Positions 54,301-62,433 are shown, numbered from the stretch's first letter. The stretch: DNA of 64,000 nucleotides from Patulibacter sp. SYSU D01012 (GCF_017916475.1 NZ_JAFMTB010000001.1:1640043-1704042); one strand, 5' to 3'. The notes: generated by a model from the letters alone, not told the origin. A program made the numbers and translations.

Positions 54301-55753
54301 CAACGCGTCCGGCTCGCTCGCGTCCCGCGACGGCGCCGGCAACCCGGCCGAGAACCAGGCCGCGTGGCTGACCCAGGTGCTCGCCGACGCGCGGGCGCAG
54401 GGCGTCCCCGTCGTCGTCGAGGGCAGCCGCAGCCTGAACCCGCGCGACCCGGGCGCCGCGAGCGACGGCACGTCCGTCGCCGTCCTGCTGCGCGACGGCG
54501 GCGCGTCCGCGTACGTCTTCGACGGCGCGGGGGAGCAGCGCCGCACCGCGATCCCCGCCGGCTCCGCGACGACGATCCCCGCCTTCGCCAGCGGCTCGCT
54601 CGGCTACCGCCCGACCCTCGACGTCGAGGGCCGCCGGATCCCCGGGCTGCTGCTGCTCGAGCTCGACGTCGCGGCCCGCGACGCGGCCACGAACCGCGCG
54701 CCGGTCGCCGTCCGGCTGCTGCCCGTCCTGGACGACCTGGCGATCGACGCCGTCGACGGGCGCCTGCTCGGCCGCAGCCAGCCCGCGCTCTTCCAGGGCC
54801 TCGGCCGCCGGCCGCGCTCGGGCGACACCGGCGACCCGTACGTGCAGCTGCCGAGCCCGCTCTGCTCGGCGACGACCCGCGACGCCTGCGCCGCCACGCG
54901 CATCGACCCCGAGGTCACGTTCCGCTCGAGCGACCCGGACATCCTGGACTTCGTGAAGGTCGACCCGGCGTCGACGAACCCGCGCAAACCGTACATCGAC
55001 CCGAAGACCGACAAGCCGGTGGCGGACGCGACGTCCGGCCTGGCGTGCCCGTACAACGCGGGCACGACGACGATCTCGATCTCGTCCGGCGGCCTGACGT
55101 ACCGCACGACCGTGACGGTGCGCGGCGGCAGCGTGCTGCGCCCGTGCGGCACCGTGCCGCTGAACCCGGCGCGCTTCGAGCAGCCCGGGGCGTCCGCGCC
55201 GTCGCCGCCGCCCCCGCCGCCGTCCTCGCCGCCGGCCGGCGGGTCGACGCCGGCGACGGTGCCGGTGCCGCTGCCGCCCGCGCCCGGCGTCGGCCCGGCG
55301 CCGCCGGTCACCCCGGCGCCGACGCCCGCGCGCCCGACGCCGTCGCCGGCGTCCCGCCCGGTCGTCGCGACCCCGGGCCCGGCGTTCATCGCGCCCGTCG
55401 TCGCGCCGCCGCTCGCGGTCCCGCCGCCGCCCGCCACCGCCTCGCCGGCCCCGCCGCCGGGCGGCGCGGGGGTGAACATCAACGTCCCCGTCTCGCAGCC
55501 CGTCACGCAGGCCGAGCGCCAGCGCGAGGAGGAGGTCGCGGAGGAGTCCTCCAAGGCCTACGCCCGCTACGACGCCGCCGCGACGCGCACCGACCCGCAG
55601 GGCCCCGGCGCCGGATCCGCCGCCGCGCTCGTCCTGCTCATCGCGCTCGGCGCGGCCGGCGGCGGCACCGCCCTCGGCGCCCGCCGCCGGCGCGCCGCCC
55701 CGCTGGCCTACGCCCGCGAGCCCCGCCACCCCGTCGACCGGAGGCCCCGATGA
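51323..55753 (+). CDS. Very large exported protein with propeller blades and decayed phosphoesterase-like domain
   Basis: 1476 aa from a GTG overlapping the upstream stop (GTGA). Signal segment LWAAPVALLAAAAVAVAAG. Propeller-type blades fill about 40-830 (LTTEDGSSRVP, LTSVAFQPGDPDRGFAVGRDG). Residues about 840-1120 follow the plan of a calcineurin-like phosphoesterase (LAYTGGRVP, LPVFPAVAPGEA, RLVVIDNASGS, QAAWLTQVLADARAQGVPVVVEGS), but the metal ligands GD, GNH(D/E) and the late His are replaced. A Cys-containing Ig-like region (about 1180-1280), a long Pro-rich stretch, and one C-terminal membrane segment (AAALVLLIALGAAGGGTAL) with basic tail follow. So it is probably anchored at its C-terminus facing outward. 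No family known to me has this whole layout. Confidence 0.72.
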   Translation: MIGALRRGRLWAAPVALLAAAAVAVAAGADDDVRAQGAAGPVGVESQIGPESGARLLGGAAAGEAWALTTEDGSSRVPKSVDGAELPQARQYLLRYRPDEGWRYVQTPRDERGDAYAGTIVTGRVTARGGLLLGGEDERRPDGERRVVLARDAVGATRVLPAPGPDVLRPAAGSTPGEALSSNVLAARDVDGRTEGFVAITGRAQQTGVAHWDGERWTRETLCVAEDGSAPPAGCSDAETLKDAALGLTASSLATTEDGDAWLLASAHADAHRGLVLFRRTGTGADVRWVLRDLGAPRFAADATPADGITAVAPLAGSRAATATKDGVWLDGTFRQNGTERSVVLRVTAAGTRTWCDGGACDDALGFELRPDGTSQAFADGTRVIGPVGDTVRRYARFDGQRWTVASAYGSLFGGIAFSGLDEGWLGDVHVTRDRPASPLAAWSVPVRRPLTAIASAPGTAGDLGTPALAVGLDGNVLRYTPGQGWDSEVRLGASGVVRDDLRGVAWPEPSTAFAVGDEGAMWRWRKATGLWEADPAAPFDFTGHLTSVAFQPGDPDRGFAVGRDGVILRYGKSWEPMPLPADVATAGPGGGRADLFSVTFAGRQALAAAGRGGVLVEDGDGWKVDAGAKALLDRVGGGAQILAVAGLPDGGAVAAGAAGDNKGLVLERDAAGGPWRYSDQPPTGSAFAAAAFRDGGRVRALLSVSPLVWPTTDDLNVPAFDPNAPEPRRAPLSVPADGYLLRETAAGWRDEDRTKLASPGEDVSRKTDPVLALLADAGGRGWAVGGWAGNTDSLGRGPLPDEPPNAELQTASVGRYDPAGPVGSANVQPDLPAQGAGRARLLVGGHAQCAAACADLAPLDISPDRTLSRALALGAALAAQPNGPRALAYTGGRVPAGTAPAGAGEFGRYAGILSSGPLPVFPAVAPGEATGGGSAGFEGAFAGSWAPLGIGALGAGIRPVAIGAAPVPGRARTHYAVDTQTDAGPVRLVVIDNASGSLASRDGAGNPAENQAAWLTQVLADARAQGVPVVVEGSRSLNPRDPGAASDGTSVAVLLRDGGASAYVFDGAGEQRRTAIPAGSATTIPAFASGSLGYRPTLDVEGRRIPGLLLLELDVAARDAATNRAPVAVRLLPVLDDLAIDAVDGRLLGRSQPALFQGLGRRPRSGDTGDPYVQLPSPLCSATTRDACAATRIDPEVTFRSSDPDILDFVKVDPASTNPRKPYIDPKTDKPVADATSGLACPYNAGTTTISISSGGLTYRTTVTVRGGSVLRPCGTVPLNPARFEQPGASAPSPPPPPPSSPPAGGSTPATVPVPLPPAPGVGPAPPVTPAPTPARPTPSPASRPVVATPGPAFIAPVVAPPLAVPPPPATASPAPPPGGAGVNINVPVSQPVTQAERQREEEVAEESSKAYARYDAAATRTDPQGPGAGSAAALVLLIALGAAGGGTALGARRRRAAPLAYAREPRHPVDRRPR

Positions 55754-56541
55754 GGTCCCTCTCCCGCCCCAGCCCGTCCGTCCTGGCCGCCACCGCGCTG
55801 CTCGTCTCCGTCGTGGCGCTCGTCTTCGCGATGACGGGCGTCGGCGCGGCGACGAGCGGATCCGGGGCGTCGAGCACCCCCAGCAGCACGCCACGCCGGA
55901 ACGGGGTGCTGCGGCTGGGGCCGGACGCGAAGTTCCCGGCCCGCGCGATCCCGACGGTGAACGCGGCGCGCGTGGCGACCCGGCTGGGCGACAAGACGGA
56001 GGACGACCTGACGGCGATCTGCCCGGCCGCCACCGTCGACCTGGGGTCGTGGTGCATCCAGAGCAGCACCCAGGCGGTCGACACCGAGGACGCGGGGAAG
56101 AACGACTACTTCTACGCCACGCAGAAGTGCGTCGAGCTCGGCGGGTGGCTGCCCAGCGCCGAGGAGCTCATCGGCGCCGCCGACCAGATCAAGCTCTCGA
56201 GCACGGTGGACGACAACTCCACGAGCGCGAGCACCGACATCCTGCCCGAGGACGGGCTGAGCGACCGCCGCGAGATGAGCGGCACGCTCATCACCACGAC
56301 CGCCGGCGCGACCGCCGCGGGCAGCATGGGCTCGACCGCCGGGGCGAAGGGCGACCCCGGGTCCGGCCAGCCCGACCCCGTCCCGTTGCCCGCCGACCCC
56401 GCGCCGGACACGCTGCAGTACGTCACCGTCTACGACAACGGCAACGCGGGCGGGTTCGCGGGCGGCAAGCCCGTCTCGAGCCCCGAGCGGTTCCGCTGCG
56501 CCTTCGCGAAGAAGCAGGGCGCCAACGCCCAGGAGGACTGA
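55750..56541 (+). CDS. Exported Cys protein with GGWLPSA/FAGG signature (copy 2)
   Basis: 263 aa; ATG overlaps the previous stop. A membrane or signal segment (VLAATALLVSVVALVFAMTGVGAA) leads to a domain with LGPDAKFPARAIPTVNAA, LGSWCIQ, KCVELGGWLPSAEELIGAAD and TVYDNGNAGGFAGG...RFRCAF. These match the protein at 35997-36980 in order. This copy lacks the basic C-terminal domain. In both places it follows directly after a propeller-type gene. Function unknown; a surface adaptor is one guess. Confidence 0.72.
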   Translation: MRSLSRPSPSVLAATALLVSVVALVFAMTGVGAATSGSGASSTPSSTPRRNGVLRLGPDAKFPARAIPTVNAARVATRLGDKTEDDLTAICPAATVDLGSWCIQSSTQAVDTEDAGKNDYFYATQKCVELGGWLPSAEELIGAADQIKLSSTVDDNSTSASTDILPEDGLSDRREMSGTLITTTAGATAAGSMGSTAGAKGDPGSGQPDPVPLPADPAPDTLQYVTVYDNGNAGGFAGGKPVSSPERFRCAFAKKQGANAQED

Positions 56542-56543
56542 CG

Positions 56544-59531
56544 GTGCGCCGCCAGCTGCCCGCCATCGCCGTCGCCACCGCCCTGGCCGCGTCACCGGCC
56601 GTCGCGCTGGGCGACGACGCCGCGCCGCCGGTCCACGCCGCGACGCAGACGAGCGCCGAGGGGGCCCCGACGCCGTCCCCCGAGGCGGTGACCGCGACGA
56701 CGCCCGCCCCGGCGCCCACGACCACGCCCGCGGAGCCGACGCCCGCCCCGGCGACGCCGGGGGCGACGACGACCGACGCCGCGCCGGCCGAGCAGGCGCT
56801 CGACCTGCCACCCGTGGCCGGCGAGGACGCCGCCGCGACGCCCGGCCGCAAGGGCCGGCGGGCGCGCCGCGAGGCCACCCGTCGCGAGCGGAAGGCGCGC
56901 CGCGCGCGGACGCAGCGCGGCCGCCCCAACGACCACCGCGCGGCGGTCGCGCGGGACGCGACGGACGCGCGGGGCGGGAAGGACGCCGGGGCCGGCGCGG
57001 GAGCGGACCCCCTCGGCAGCCCGGCCGCCGCGCTGTCGACGCTGTCGGTGTCGAAGTTCCGCATCCCGCCGTTCCTGCTGCCGATCTACCAGGCGGCGGG
57101 CATGCAGTACGGGATCCGCTGGGAGGTCCTCGCGGCGATCAACGAGGTCGAGACGGACTACGGCCGCAACCTGAACGTCTCCTCGGCGGGCGCGCTGGGC
57201 TGGATGCAGTTCATGCCGCCCACCTGGGCCCAGTACGGCGTGGACGCCAACGGCGACCGCGACCGCGACCCGTACAACCCGGTCGACGCGATCTTCGCCG
57301 CCGCCCGGTACCTGCAGGCCGCCGGCGGCGAGCGGGACCTGCGCCGCGCGATCTTCGCCTACAACCACGCCGACTGGTACGTGGACGACGTCCTCGAGCG
57401 CGCCCGCGCGATCGCGGCGCTGCCGAGCGACGTCGTCGGGTCCCTCACGGGCCTGACGCTCGCGCAGATGCCGGTGTTCACCCCGAGCGAGGGGCGGGGC
57501 GGGGCCGACGAGCGGGCGAAGACCGACCGGCCGACCGGCGGGCGGCGCGCCGACGAGCGGGCCCCCGGCGGCGCCGCCGACGACCCCGCGGGCGCGGACG
57601 CCGAGGGCGACGACGCCGCCGACGAGGTGCGGGTGCGCGCGACCGCCTCGCCGGACTGGTCGTCGATCGCGACGCCGCGGGGGACGAAGGTCGTCGCCGT
57701 GCAGGACGGCACGGTCGTGCGGATGGGCCGCAGCGACGCGCTCGGCCGCTTCGTCGAGCTGCGCGACGCCTACGGCAACCGCTACACGTACGCCCACCTG
57801 GACGCGCTGGCCGCGGAGCACGTCGTGCCCCGCCGCGAGCGCGGCGGGAAGGACGAGGACGGCCACGGCGAGGCCGAGCACGCCGACCACGCCGGCGACG
57901 GCGGCGCGACGGGCGCCGGCGACGACGCGCGGCCCGGCGGGGAGGAGCGCCGCGACGGCGCCGGTGGCGACGGGGCGAGCGTCCGCGACGGCCACGGCGA
58001 CGCGGACGCCGCCGCGTCGTCGTCCGCCGGGAGCGAGCGCGCGGGACGCACGGACGGGCAGGGGAGGGTCGCCGCGGCGCAGGCCGCCGCCGGCCGGGCC
58101 GCGGCGGACGCCGCCGCGGCGTCGGTCGGCCCGGCGCGGCCGCGGTCGGCCGCCGAGGCCGCCGAGGCGCTGCCCTCGGCGCCCGCCGGCGCCGCCGACG
58201 ACCGCGCGCTGGCGGGGGACGCCCCGGCGGGGCCGGGCACCGCCGCGCCGGCGGATCCGGGATCCACGACGGGCACGCCCGCGCCCGGCTCGGCCGGCCC
58301 GGCGACGCCCGGCGCCGGCGCCGCGCCCGGCGCCGGGGAGGCCCCCGCGCCGACCGCGACGAGCCCCGCGCCGGCCGCGCCGGCGACGACGACCGCGACC
58401 ACGCCCGCCCCGGCGGCCGGCACGGCCACGACGACCGTCCCCGCCGGCACGACCACCGCGGCGACGGCCCCGACGCCGTCGCCCGAGGCCGTCGTCGCGG
58501 GCCCGTCCTTCCTCGCCGCGCTGCTGGCCCCGGTCGCGACCGCGACCGACCAGATCGCCGCGGTGGCGACCGCCGCCGCGGCGCAGGCGCAGGAGCAGGA
58601 GCAGCCGGACGCACCGGCCCCGCAGCCCGACGACGGGCGCGTCGACGACGGCCTCGAGCGGTACGTCGTGCGCGCCTCCGCGCTGCGGCCCGGCGACGTG
58701 CGCCGCCGCGAGCTCCGCGTCGGCAGCCGGGTCCTGGCCGGGACCGTCCTGGGCCGCACGGGCGCCACCCGCATGCGCTTCGCCATCCGCCCCGCCGGGG
58801 ACGGCGCCCCGCGCATCGACGCGCGACCGATCGTCGCGGGCTGGCGCCTGCTCGACGACGCGGCGGTCTTCGGCAACGACCACGAGAGCCGCCTCGTCGC
58901 CGACCGCGCGGACGAGCCGGACGTCGGCCGCCTGCTGCTCATGAGCAAGGAGCAGCTCCAGGCCCGCGTCCTGGCCAACCCGCGCCTGGCGATCTACGAG
59001 GCTGGCCGCACCGACATCCGCACCGGCGTCATCGACCGGCGGGTGCTCGCCACGATGGAGTACCTGGCGGCGAACGGCCTGCGGCTGACGATCAGCTCGC
59101 TGCGCTCGGGGCACAGCCTCCTCTCGGCGTCGGGCAACGTCTCCGCCCACTCCTACGGCTGCGCCTTCGACATCGCCGCCGTGGACGGCATCCCCATCGT
59201 CGGCCACCAGGGCGCCGGCACAATCACCGACCGCACGATCCGCCTGCTCCTGCGGCTGCAGGGCACGATGAAGCCCAACCAGATCATCTCCCTGATGGAC
59301 TACCCGCGCACGGACAACACCCTGGTCATGGCGGACCACGCGGACCACGTCCACGTCGGCTTCCCCCGCGCCGCCGAAGCGGACGACGCCCGCCTGGGCC
59401 GCCAGGTCGCCGCGGTCCTGCAGCCGGGCCAGTGGCGGGAGCTCGTGTCCCGCCTGCGCGCCATCGAGAACCCGACGGTGCGCCGGGCCACGGACGACCC
59501 GCGGCACCGCCGGCGCGGGGCGGGGGAGTAG
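56544..59531 (+). CDS. Exported three-domain peptidoglycan hydrolase (SLT, degenerate M23, M15-like)
   Basis: 995 aa from a GTG with AGGAGG upstream. Signal peptide IAVATALAASPAVA, Pro/Thr linker and a very basic stretch. Lytic transglycosylase domain about 168-300: WEVLAAINEVETDYGRN (catalytic Glu203) and AGALGWMQFMPPTWAQYG, MltB-like. Residues about 370-430 resemble LytM/M23 (GTKVVAVQDGTVVRMG, GNRYTYAHLDAL) but the H-x(3)-D metal motif is missing, and the domain is split by a long Ala-rich insert before GSRVLAGTVLGRTG. The C-terminal 150 residues look like an M15-type zinc peptidase (HSYGCAFDIAAVDG, DHADHVHVGF). It should cut the wall glycan and possibly peptide cross-links. Last gene of the secreted operon. 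Confidence 0.82.
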   Translation: MRRQLPAIAVATALAASPAVALGDDAAPPVHAATQTSAEGAPTPSPEAVTATTPAPAPTTTPAEPTPAPATPGATTTDAAPAEQALDLPPVAGEDAAATPGRKGRRARREATRRERKARRARTQRGRPNDHRAAVARDATDARGGKDAGAGAGADPLGSPAAALSTLSVSKFRIPPFLLPIYQAAGMQYGIRWEVLAAINEVETDYGRNLNVSSAGALGWMQFMPPTWAQYGVDANGDRDRDPYNPVDAIFAAARYLQAAGGERDLRRAIFAYNHADWYVDDVLERARAIAALPSDVVGSLTGLTLAQMPVFTPSEGRGGADERAKTDRPTGGRRADERAPGGAADDPAGADAEGDDAADEVRVRATASPDWSSIATPRGTKVVAVQDGTVVRMGRSDALGRFVELRDAYGNRYTYAHLDALAAEHVVPRRERGGKDEDGHGEAEHADHAGDGGATGAGDDARPGGEERRDGAGGDGASVRDGHGDADAAASSSAGSERAGRTDGQGRVAAAQAAAGRAAADAAAASVGPARPRSAAEAAEALPSAPAGAADDRALAGDAPAGPGTAAPADPGSTTGTPAPGSAGPATPGAGAAPGAGEAPAPTATSPAPAAPATTTATTPAPAAGTATTTVPAGTTTAATAPTPSPEAVVAGPSFLAALLAPVATATDQIAAVATAAAAQAQEQEQPDAPAPQPDDGRVDDGLERYVVRASALRPGDVRRRELRVGSRVLAGTVLGRTGATRMRFAIRPAGDGAPRIDARPIVAGWRLLDDAAVFGNDHESRLVADRADEPDVGRLLLMSKEQLQARVLANPRLAIYEAGRTDIRTGVIDRRVLATMEYLAANGLRLTISSLRSGHSLLSASGNVSAHSYGCAFDIAAVDGIPIVGHQGAGTITDRTIRLLLRLQGTMKPNQIISLMDYPRTDNTLVMADHADHVHVGFPRAAEADDARLGRQVAAVLQPGQWRELVSRLRAIENPTVRRATDDPRHRRRGAGE

Positions 59532-60068
59532 CAGGGCAGCGCGGGGGATGCGCGGGGTGGCCGCGCCGCGCCCCGTCGCGCGGCGCCGCGTCGCGCGGCT
59601 CCCCGTCGCGCGGCGACCGCCGACGCGACCCGGGACGACCGCACGGCCGCGGCGGCGGGGGACCGCCGGCGCTGAGCGGCGCGGGAGTGGGGCGTGGTCC
59701 CGCCGCGGCGGCCCGGCGCGGGGACGGGGGAACGCCGGCGCCGAGCCGCGCGCGGGGGCCGGAGCGGGCCCCGCGCATCCGCTCCCGCTCGACCCGTCCG
59801 ACGATCGAGGGGGACGGAACGCGCGCTATCCGCGCGTTCCTTCCCCCTCGACGCCGCGTGGGGCGTGAGCGGGACGGGGCGCGCGGCCCGACGCGGACGG
59901 CGTGCCGAACGGCCCCGCCGCGTCTGGTCCGCCGCCGACGCCCTGCGCCGCCGAAGGCCCCGCGCGCCGACGGGCCTGCGCCGCCGACGCCCTGCGCCGC
60001 CGACGGGCCTGCGCCGCCGACGCCCCGCGCCGCCGACGGCCCCGCGACCGACCGCCGCGGCCCCGTCC
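59532..60068. repeat. Gene-free GC-rich tract with 16-17 nt tandem repeats
   Basis: No gene is supported here. From 59937 to 60048 about seven units of 16-17 nt alternate between forms ending TGCGCCGCC and CGCGCCGCC, each starting GACG or GAAG. An irregular CGTCGCGCGGC repeat occurs at about 59574-59620. It lies between the convergent ends of the wall-hydrolase gene and a winged-helix gene. Confidence 0.6.
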
Positions 60069-60509
60069 TCAGCCGCGGGCGCGCGCGACCCGCTCAGCCG
60101 CCCCGCGCGGCATGAACGCCACGCGCTGGTCCGCGTCGGGGGAGACGTCGAGGAGGACGAACGGCCGATCCGCCGGCGGGCGCTCGGTCGGGTCCGGCAG
60201 GGCGATGCGTCCGCCGCTGGTGCGGCGGGCGTGGGCGACGCGGGCGCGGCGGCCCAGGTCGGTGATGGACCACAGGGCGATGCTGCCGCGGGCGTGGGCG
60301 CGCACGTGGCCCACCCGCTCGAGGCGGCGGAGCCGGGCGGTCAGCGCCGCCTCGCTGGGGCCGGTCCCCGGGTCCCAGTAGCTGAGGAGCTGGGCGGCGG
60401 TGCGGTGCTCTCCGGCCCACAGCAGGGCGTCGAGGACCGTGGCGTCGTGGTCGGCGAGGTGCTCGTCGCCGGACGGGCGACGGGGGAGCGGGCTGCGGTG
60501 CGCGTACAT
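60069..60509 (-). CDS. Winged-helix DNA-binding protein
   Basis: 146 aa from the ATG at 60509. The sequence DATVLDALLWAGEHRTAAQLLSYW ... ALTARLRRLERVGHVRAHARGSIALWSITDLGRRAR is a winged helix with helix-turn-helix and wing, as in small PadR/MarR-like regulators. The C-terminal tail (DRPFVLLDVSPDADQRVAFM) may be a beta dimer strand. It is convergent with the operon to its left; its target is unknown. The frame extends upstream to 60611 but that part is not convincing. Confidence 0.65.
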   Translation of the reverse strand: MYAHRSPLPRRPSGDEHLADHDATVLDALLWAGEHRTAAQLLSYWDPGTGPSEAALTARLRRLERVGHVRAHARGSIALWSITDLGRRARVAHARRTSGGRIALPDPTERPPADRPFVLLDVSPDADQRVAFMPRGAAERVARARG

Positions 60510-60742
60510 GGTCGTAGGGCCGGGGGGAACGGCGCGCAAGCCATGCAACCGCACCTGCAGGATGGACGACAGTCCGTTTCGTGACGACTGGACGGATCGC
60601 CCCCGCTCCACCGTCCGGCCACGGCCGTCCGCGGGTCGTTCTCAGACGGACGTCCAGGTGCGTTTGGCCGCCCGCGCGCGGCCGCCGGCCCTCCCGGCCC
60701 CGCCGGCAACGCCGACCCCGCCGGCCCAGCCGGCCCCCCCCC

Positions 60743-62164
60743 TCAGTCGCCCGCCGGCGTCGCGGGCGCCGGCACGCCCGGCACCCGCAGCGCGGGCACG
60801 TCCTCGGCCCCCGCGACCCCGGGCGGCGCGACGCCGAGCGTCGCCGCCGTCAGGCGCGTGAGCGCGAGCAGGTCGCCGGCCGTGTCCAGCGTCGCGCCCG
60901 CCTCGGCGCCGGGCGCCAGCACCACGGTCGGCGCCGCGGGCGGCGGCGTGGCGGGATCCAGCGGGGGAGCGGGCGGGGCGCCGGGGGCCGGGCAGGGGTC
61001 GGCCGCCCCCACGGTCGTCACGACGAGCAGCCCGCTCGCCTGGAACTCGGTGCTCTCGGTGATCTGGGCGACGGCGTCGTCGACCTGGTCCGGGAGCGCG
61101 ACGACGGGGCGCTCGGGCGGGGCGCAGCCGCCCAGGGTCGCGACGGACAGGGCGGGGATCGTGCCGGCGGAGAGGTCGTTGCCCATCTCCTCCAGCGCCT
61201 TCGTCGCGCCCGCGCAGCCGGGCTGCAGGGCGGCGATGCGGCCGAACGGCAGGCGGCCCGCCAGGACCGCGGCGGCGGCGTCGCCGGCCGGCGGGGCGGC
61301 ACACGCCCCCGCGAGCGGGCCGGCGCCCGCCCCCGGCTGCGCGTCCACGTACGAGCGCCAGTCGCCCCCGGAGGCCTGCAGCTCCTCGGGGAGGGACGCG
61401 GGCGCGGGGTCGAGCGGCGGGGTGGTCGGGCGCAGGCCCGTGACGAGCGCCGACGCGTTCGGCAACGTCGCGAACGACAGGCCGGCCAGGCCGGTCAGCC
61501 GCACGCCGCGGTCCGCGACGCGGTCGATCGCCTCCGCCGCGCGCGGGCCGTCGAGCGCGAGCACCCACACGTGCGGCGCGATCGGCTCGTCTTCGCCGGT
61601 CGCGCCGTCCTCCCCGGACGCGCCGTCGTCGCCGGCCGCGGCGTCGTCGGCGTCGGGCCCCGCGTCGTCGGCGGCCGCATCGGCCGCCGGCTCGGCGGCG
61701 GCGGACCCGTCGTCGGCCGGCGCGTCCTCCGCGGCGGCGGGCTCGGTCCCCGCAGCGGCTGCCGCGGCGGGCACGGGGTCGTCGTCGGCCGGGGCGTCGG
61801 GCGCCCGGGGCGCGGCCGGCACCACCGGCGCGGTGGCCGCGGCCGGGGCGACGGCGGCGGCGCGCAGCGACGCGGACGCGTGCGGGTCGCCGCCGGCGGT
61901 GACGAGCGCGCCGCTGACGCCCGCGAGGAGGACCGCGGACGCCGCGGCGACGAGCGGCACGGCGCGCGGCCGGCCGGCGGCGGGCGCGGGGTCGGCTCGC
62001 GGCGCGCGCGCGGCGAGCACCTGCAGCGGCTCCATCCGCCGCTCGCCGACGAGCGCCCCGCAGGCCAGGCAGTAGCGCTGGCCGGCAACGGTCGGGGCGG
62101 AGCAGGCGCGGCAGGGCCCGACGGGCTCGTCGGCGGGGGCGTCCCCGGGCAGGTCGTGCGGCAT
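60743..62164 (-). CDS. Zinc-ribbon membrane protein with decayed alkaline-phosphatase-like domain
   Basis: 473 aa from the ATG at 62164. N-terminal zinc ribbon (CRACSAPTVAGQRYCLACG), one membrane segment (PLVAAASAVLLAGVSGALVTAGG), then an Ala/Asp-rich acidic linker of about 90 residues. The outer part (about 190-470) follows the plan of phospholipase-C/phosphatase superfamily proteins: HVWVLALDG, FATLPNASALVTGLRPT, LLVVTTVG, TVVLAPGAEAGATLDTA and ALTRLTAATLGV. The nucleophile and Asp/His metal ligands expected around these motifs are not evident, so it is probably a non-catalytic relative. It is divergent from pstS across 270 bp. Confidence 0.62.
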   Translation of the reverse strand: MPHDLPGDAPADEPVGPCRACSAPTVAGQRYCLACGALVGERRMEPLQVLAARAPRADPAPAAGRPRAVPLVAAASAVLLAGVSGALVTAGGDPHASASLRAAAVAPAAATAPVVPAAPRAPDAPADDDPVPAAAAAAGTEPAAAEDAPADDGSAAAEPAADAAADDAGPDADDAAAGDDGASGEDGATGEDEPIAPHVWVLALDGPRAAEAIDRVADRGVRLTGLAGLSFATLPNASALVTGLRPTTPPLDPAPASLPEELQASGGDWRSYVDAQPGAGAGPLAGACAAPPAGDAAAAVLAGRLPFGRIAALQPGCAGATKALEEMGNDLSAGTIPALSVATLGGCAPPERPVVALPDQVDDAVAQITESTEFQASGLLVVTTVGAADPCPAPGAPPAPPLDPATPPPAAPTVVLAPGAEAGATLDTAGDLLALTRLTAATLGVAPPGVAGAEDVPALRVPGVPAPATPAGD

Positions 62165-62312
62165 CGCGCGGACCGTCCCACGCCCACGGACGGCGGGGGT
62201 GAACGACGCGTCAACGTCGTGTACGTCATCCGTTGAGCCGACAGCAGCGCGCACGCGGGTTTTCGACAGCTCCACGCGCGCAATGGCGCCGTTTACGTCG
62301 ATGCCACCGGAT

Positions 62313-62345
62313 GTTCACAGGTGGGCGGCCGGCGGCGCGCATCAT
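62313..62345 (+). promoter_or_regulatory. PHO-box promoter of the pst operon
   Basis: GGATGTTCACAGG; TTCAC at 62314-62318, then exactly 21 nt, then CATCAT (62340-62345). It precedes a true pstS-pstC operon, the classic PhoP/PhoB target, and so anchors the interpretation of the four other boxes. Confidence 0.65.
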
Positions 62346-62433
62346 GGTCGCCCGACGCGGACCCCTGGGGGGTCCGCACCGTCGCCCGCTCGCGGACGAC
62401 GTGCCTCATCAACCGCTTCCAGGAGCCCCCGCC

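Noticed and set aside
51068-55894. A 1608-codon open frame antisense to the giant exported protein (and similar long antisense frames at 41636-45205, 25530-28394 and 56592-59507)
   Set aside because: They are shadows caused by the very high third-position GC. Their translations are runs of Arg, Ala, Gly and Asp without motifs, while the opposite strand has signal peptides and domains.
59430-60600. Several 100-300 codon frames over the repeat tract
   Set aside because: They overlap each other in all frames and consist of Arg/Pro/Ala repeats from the GC-rich tandem units.
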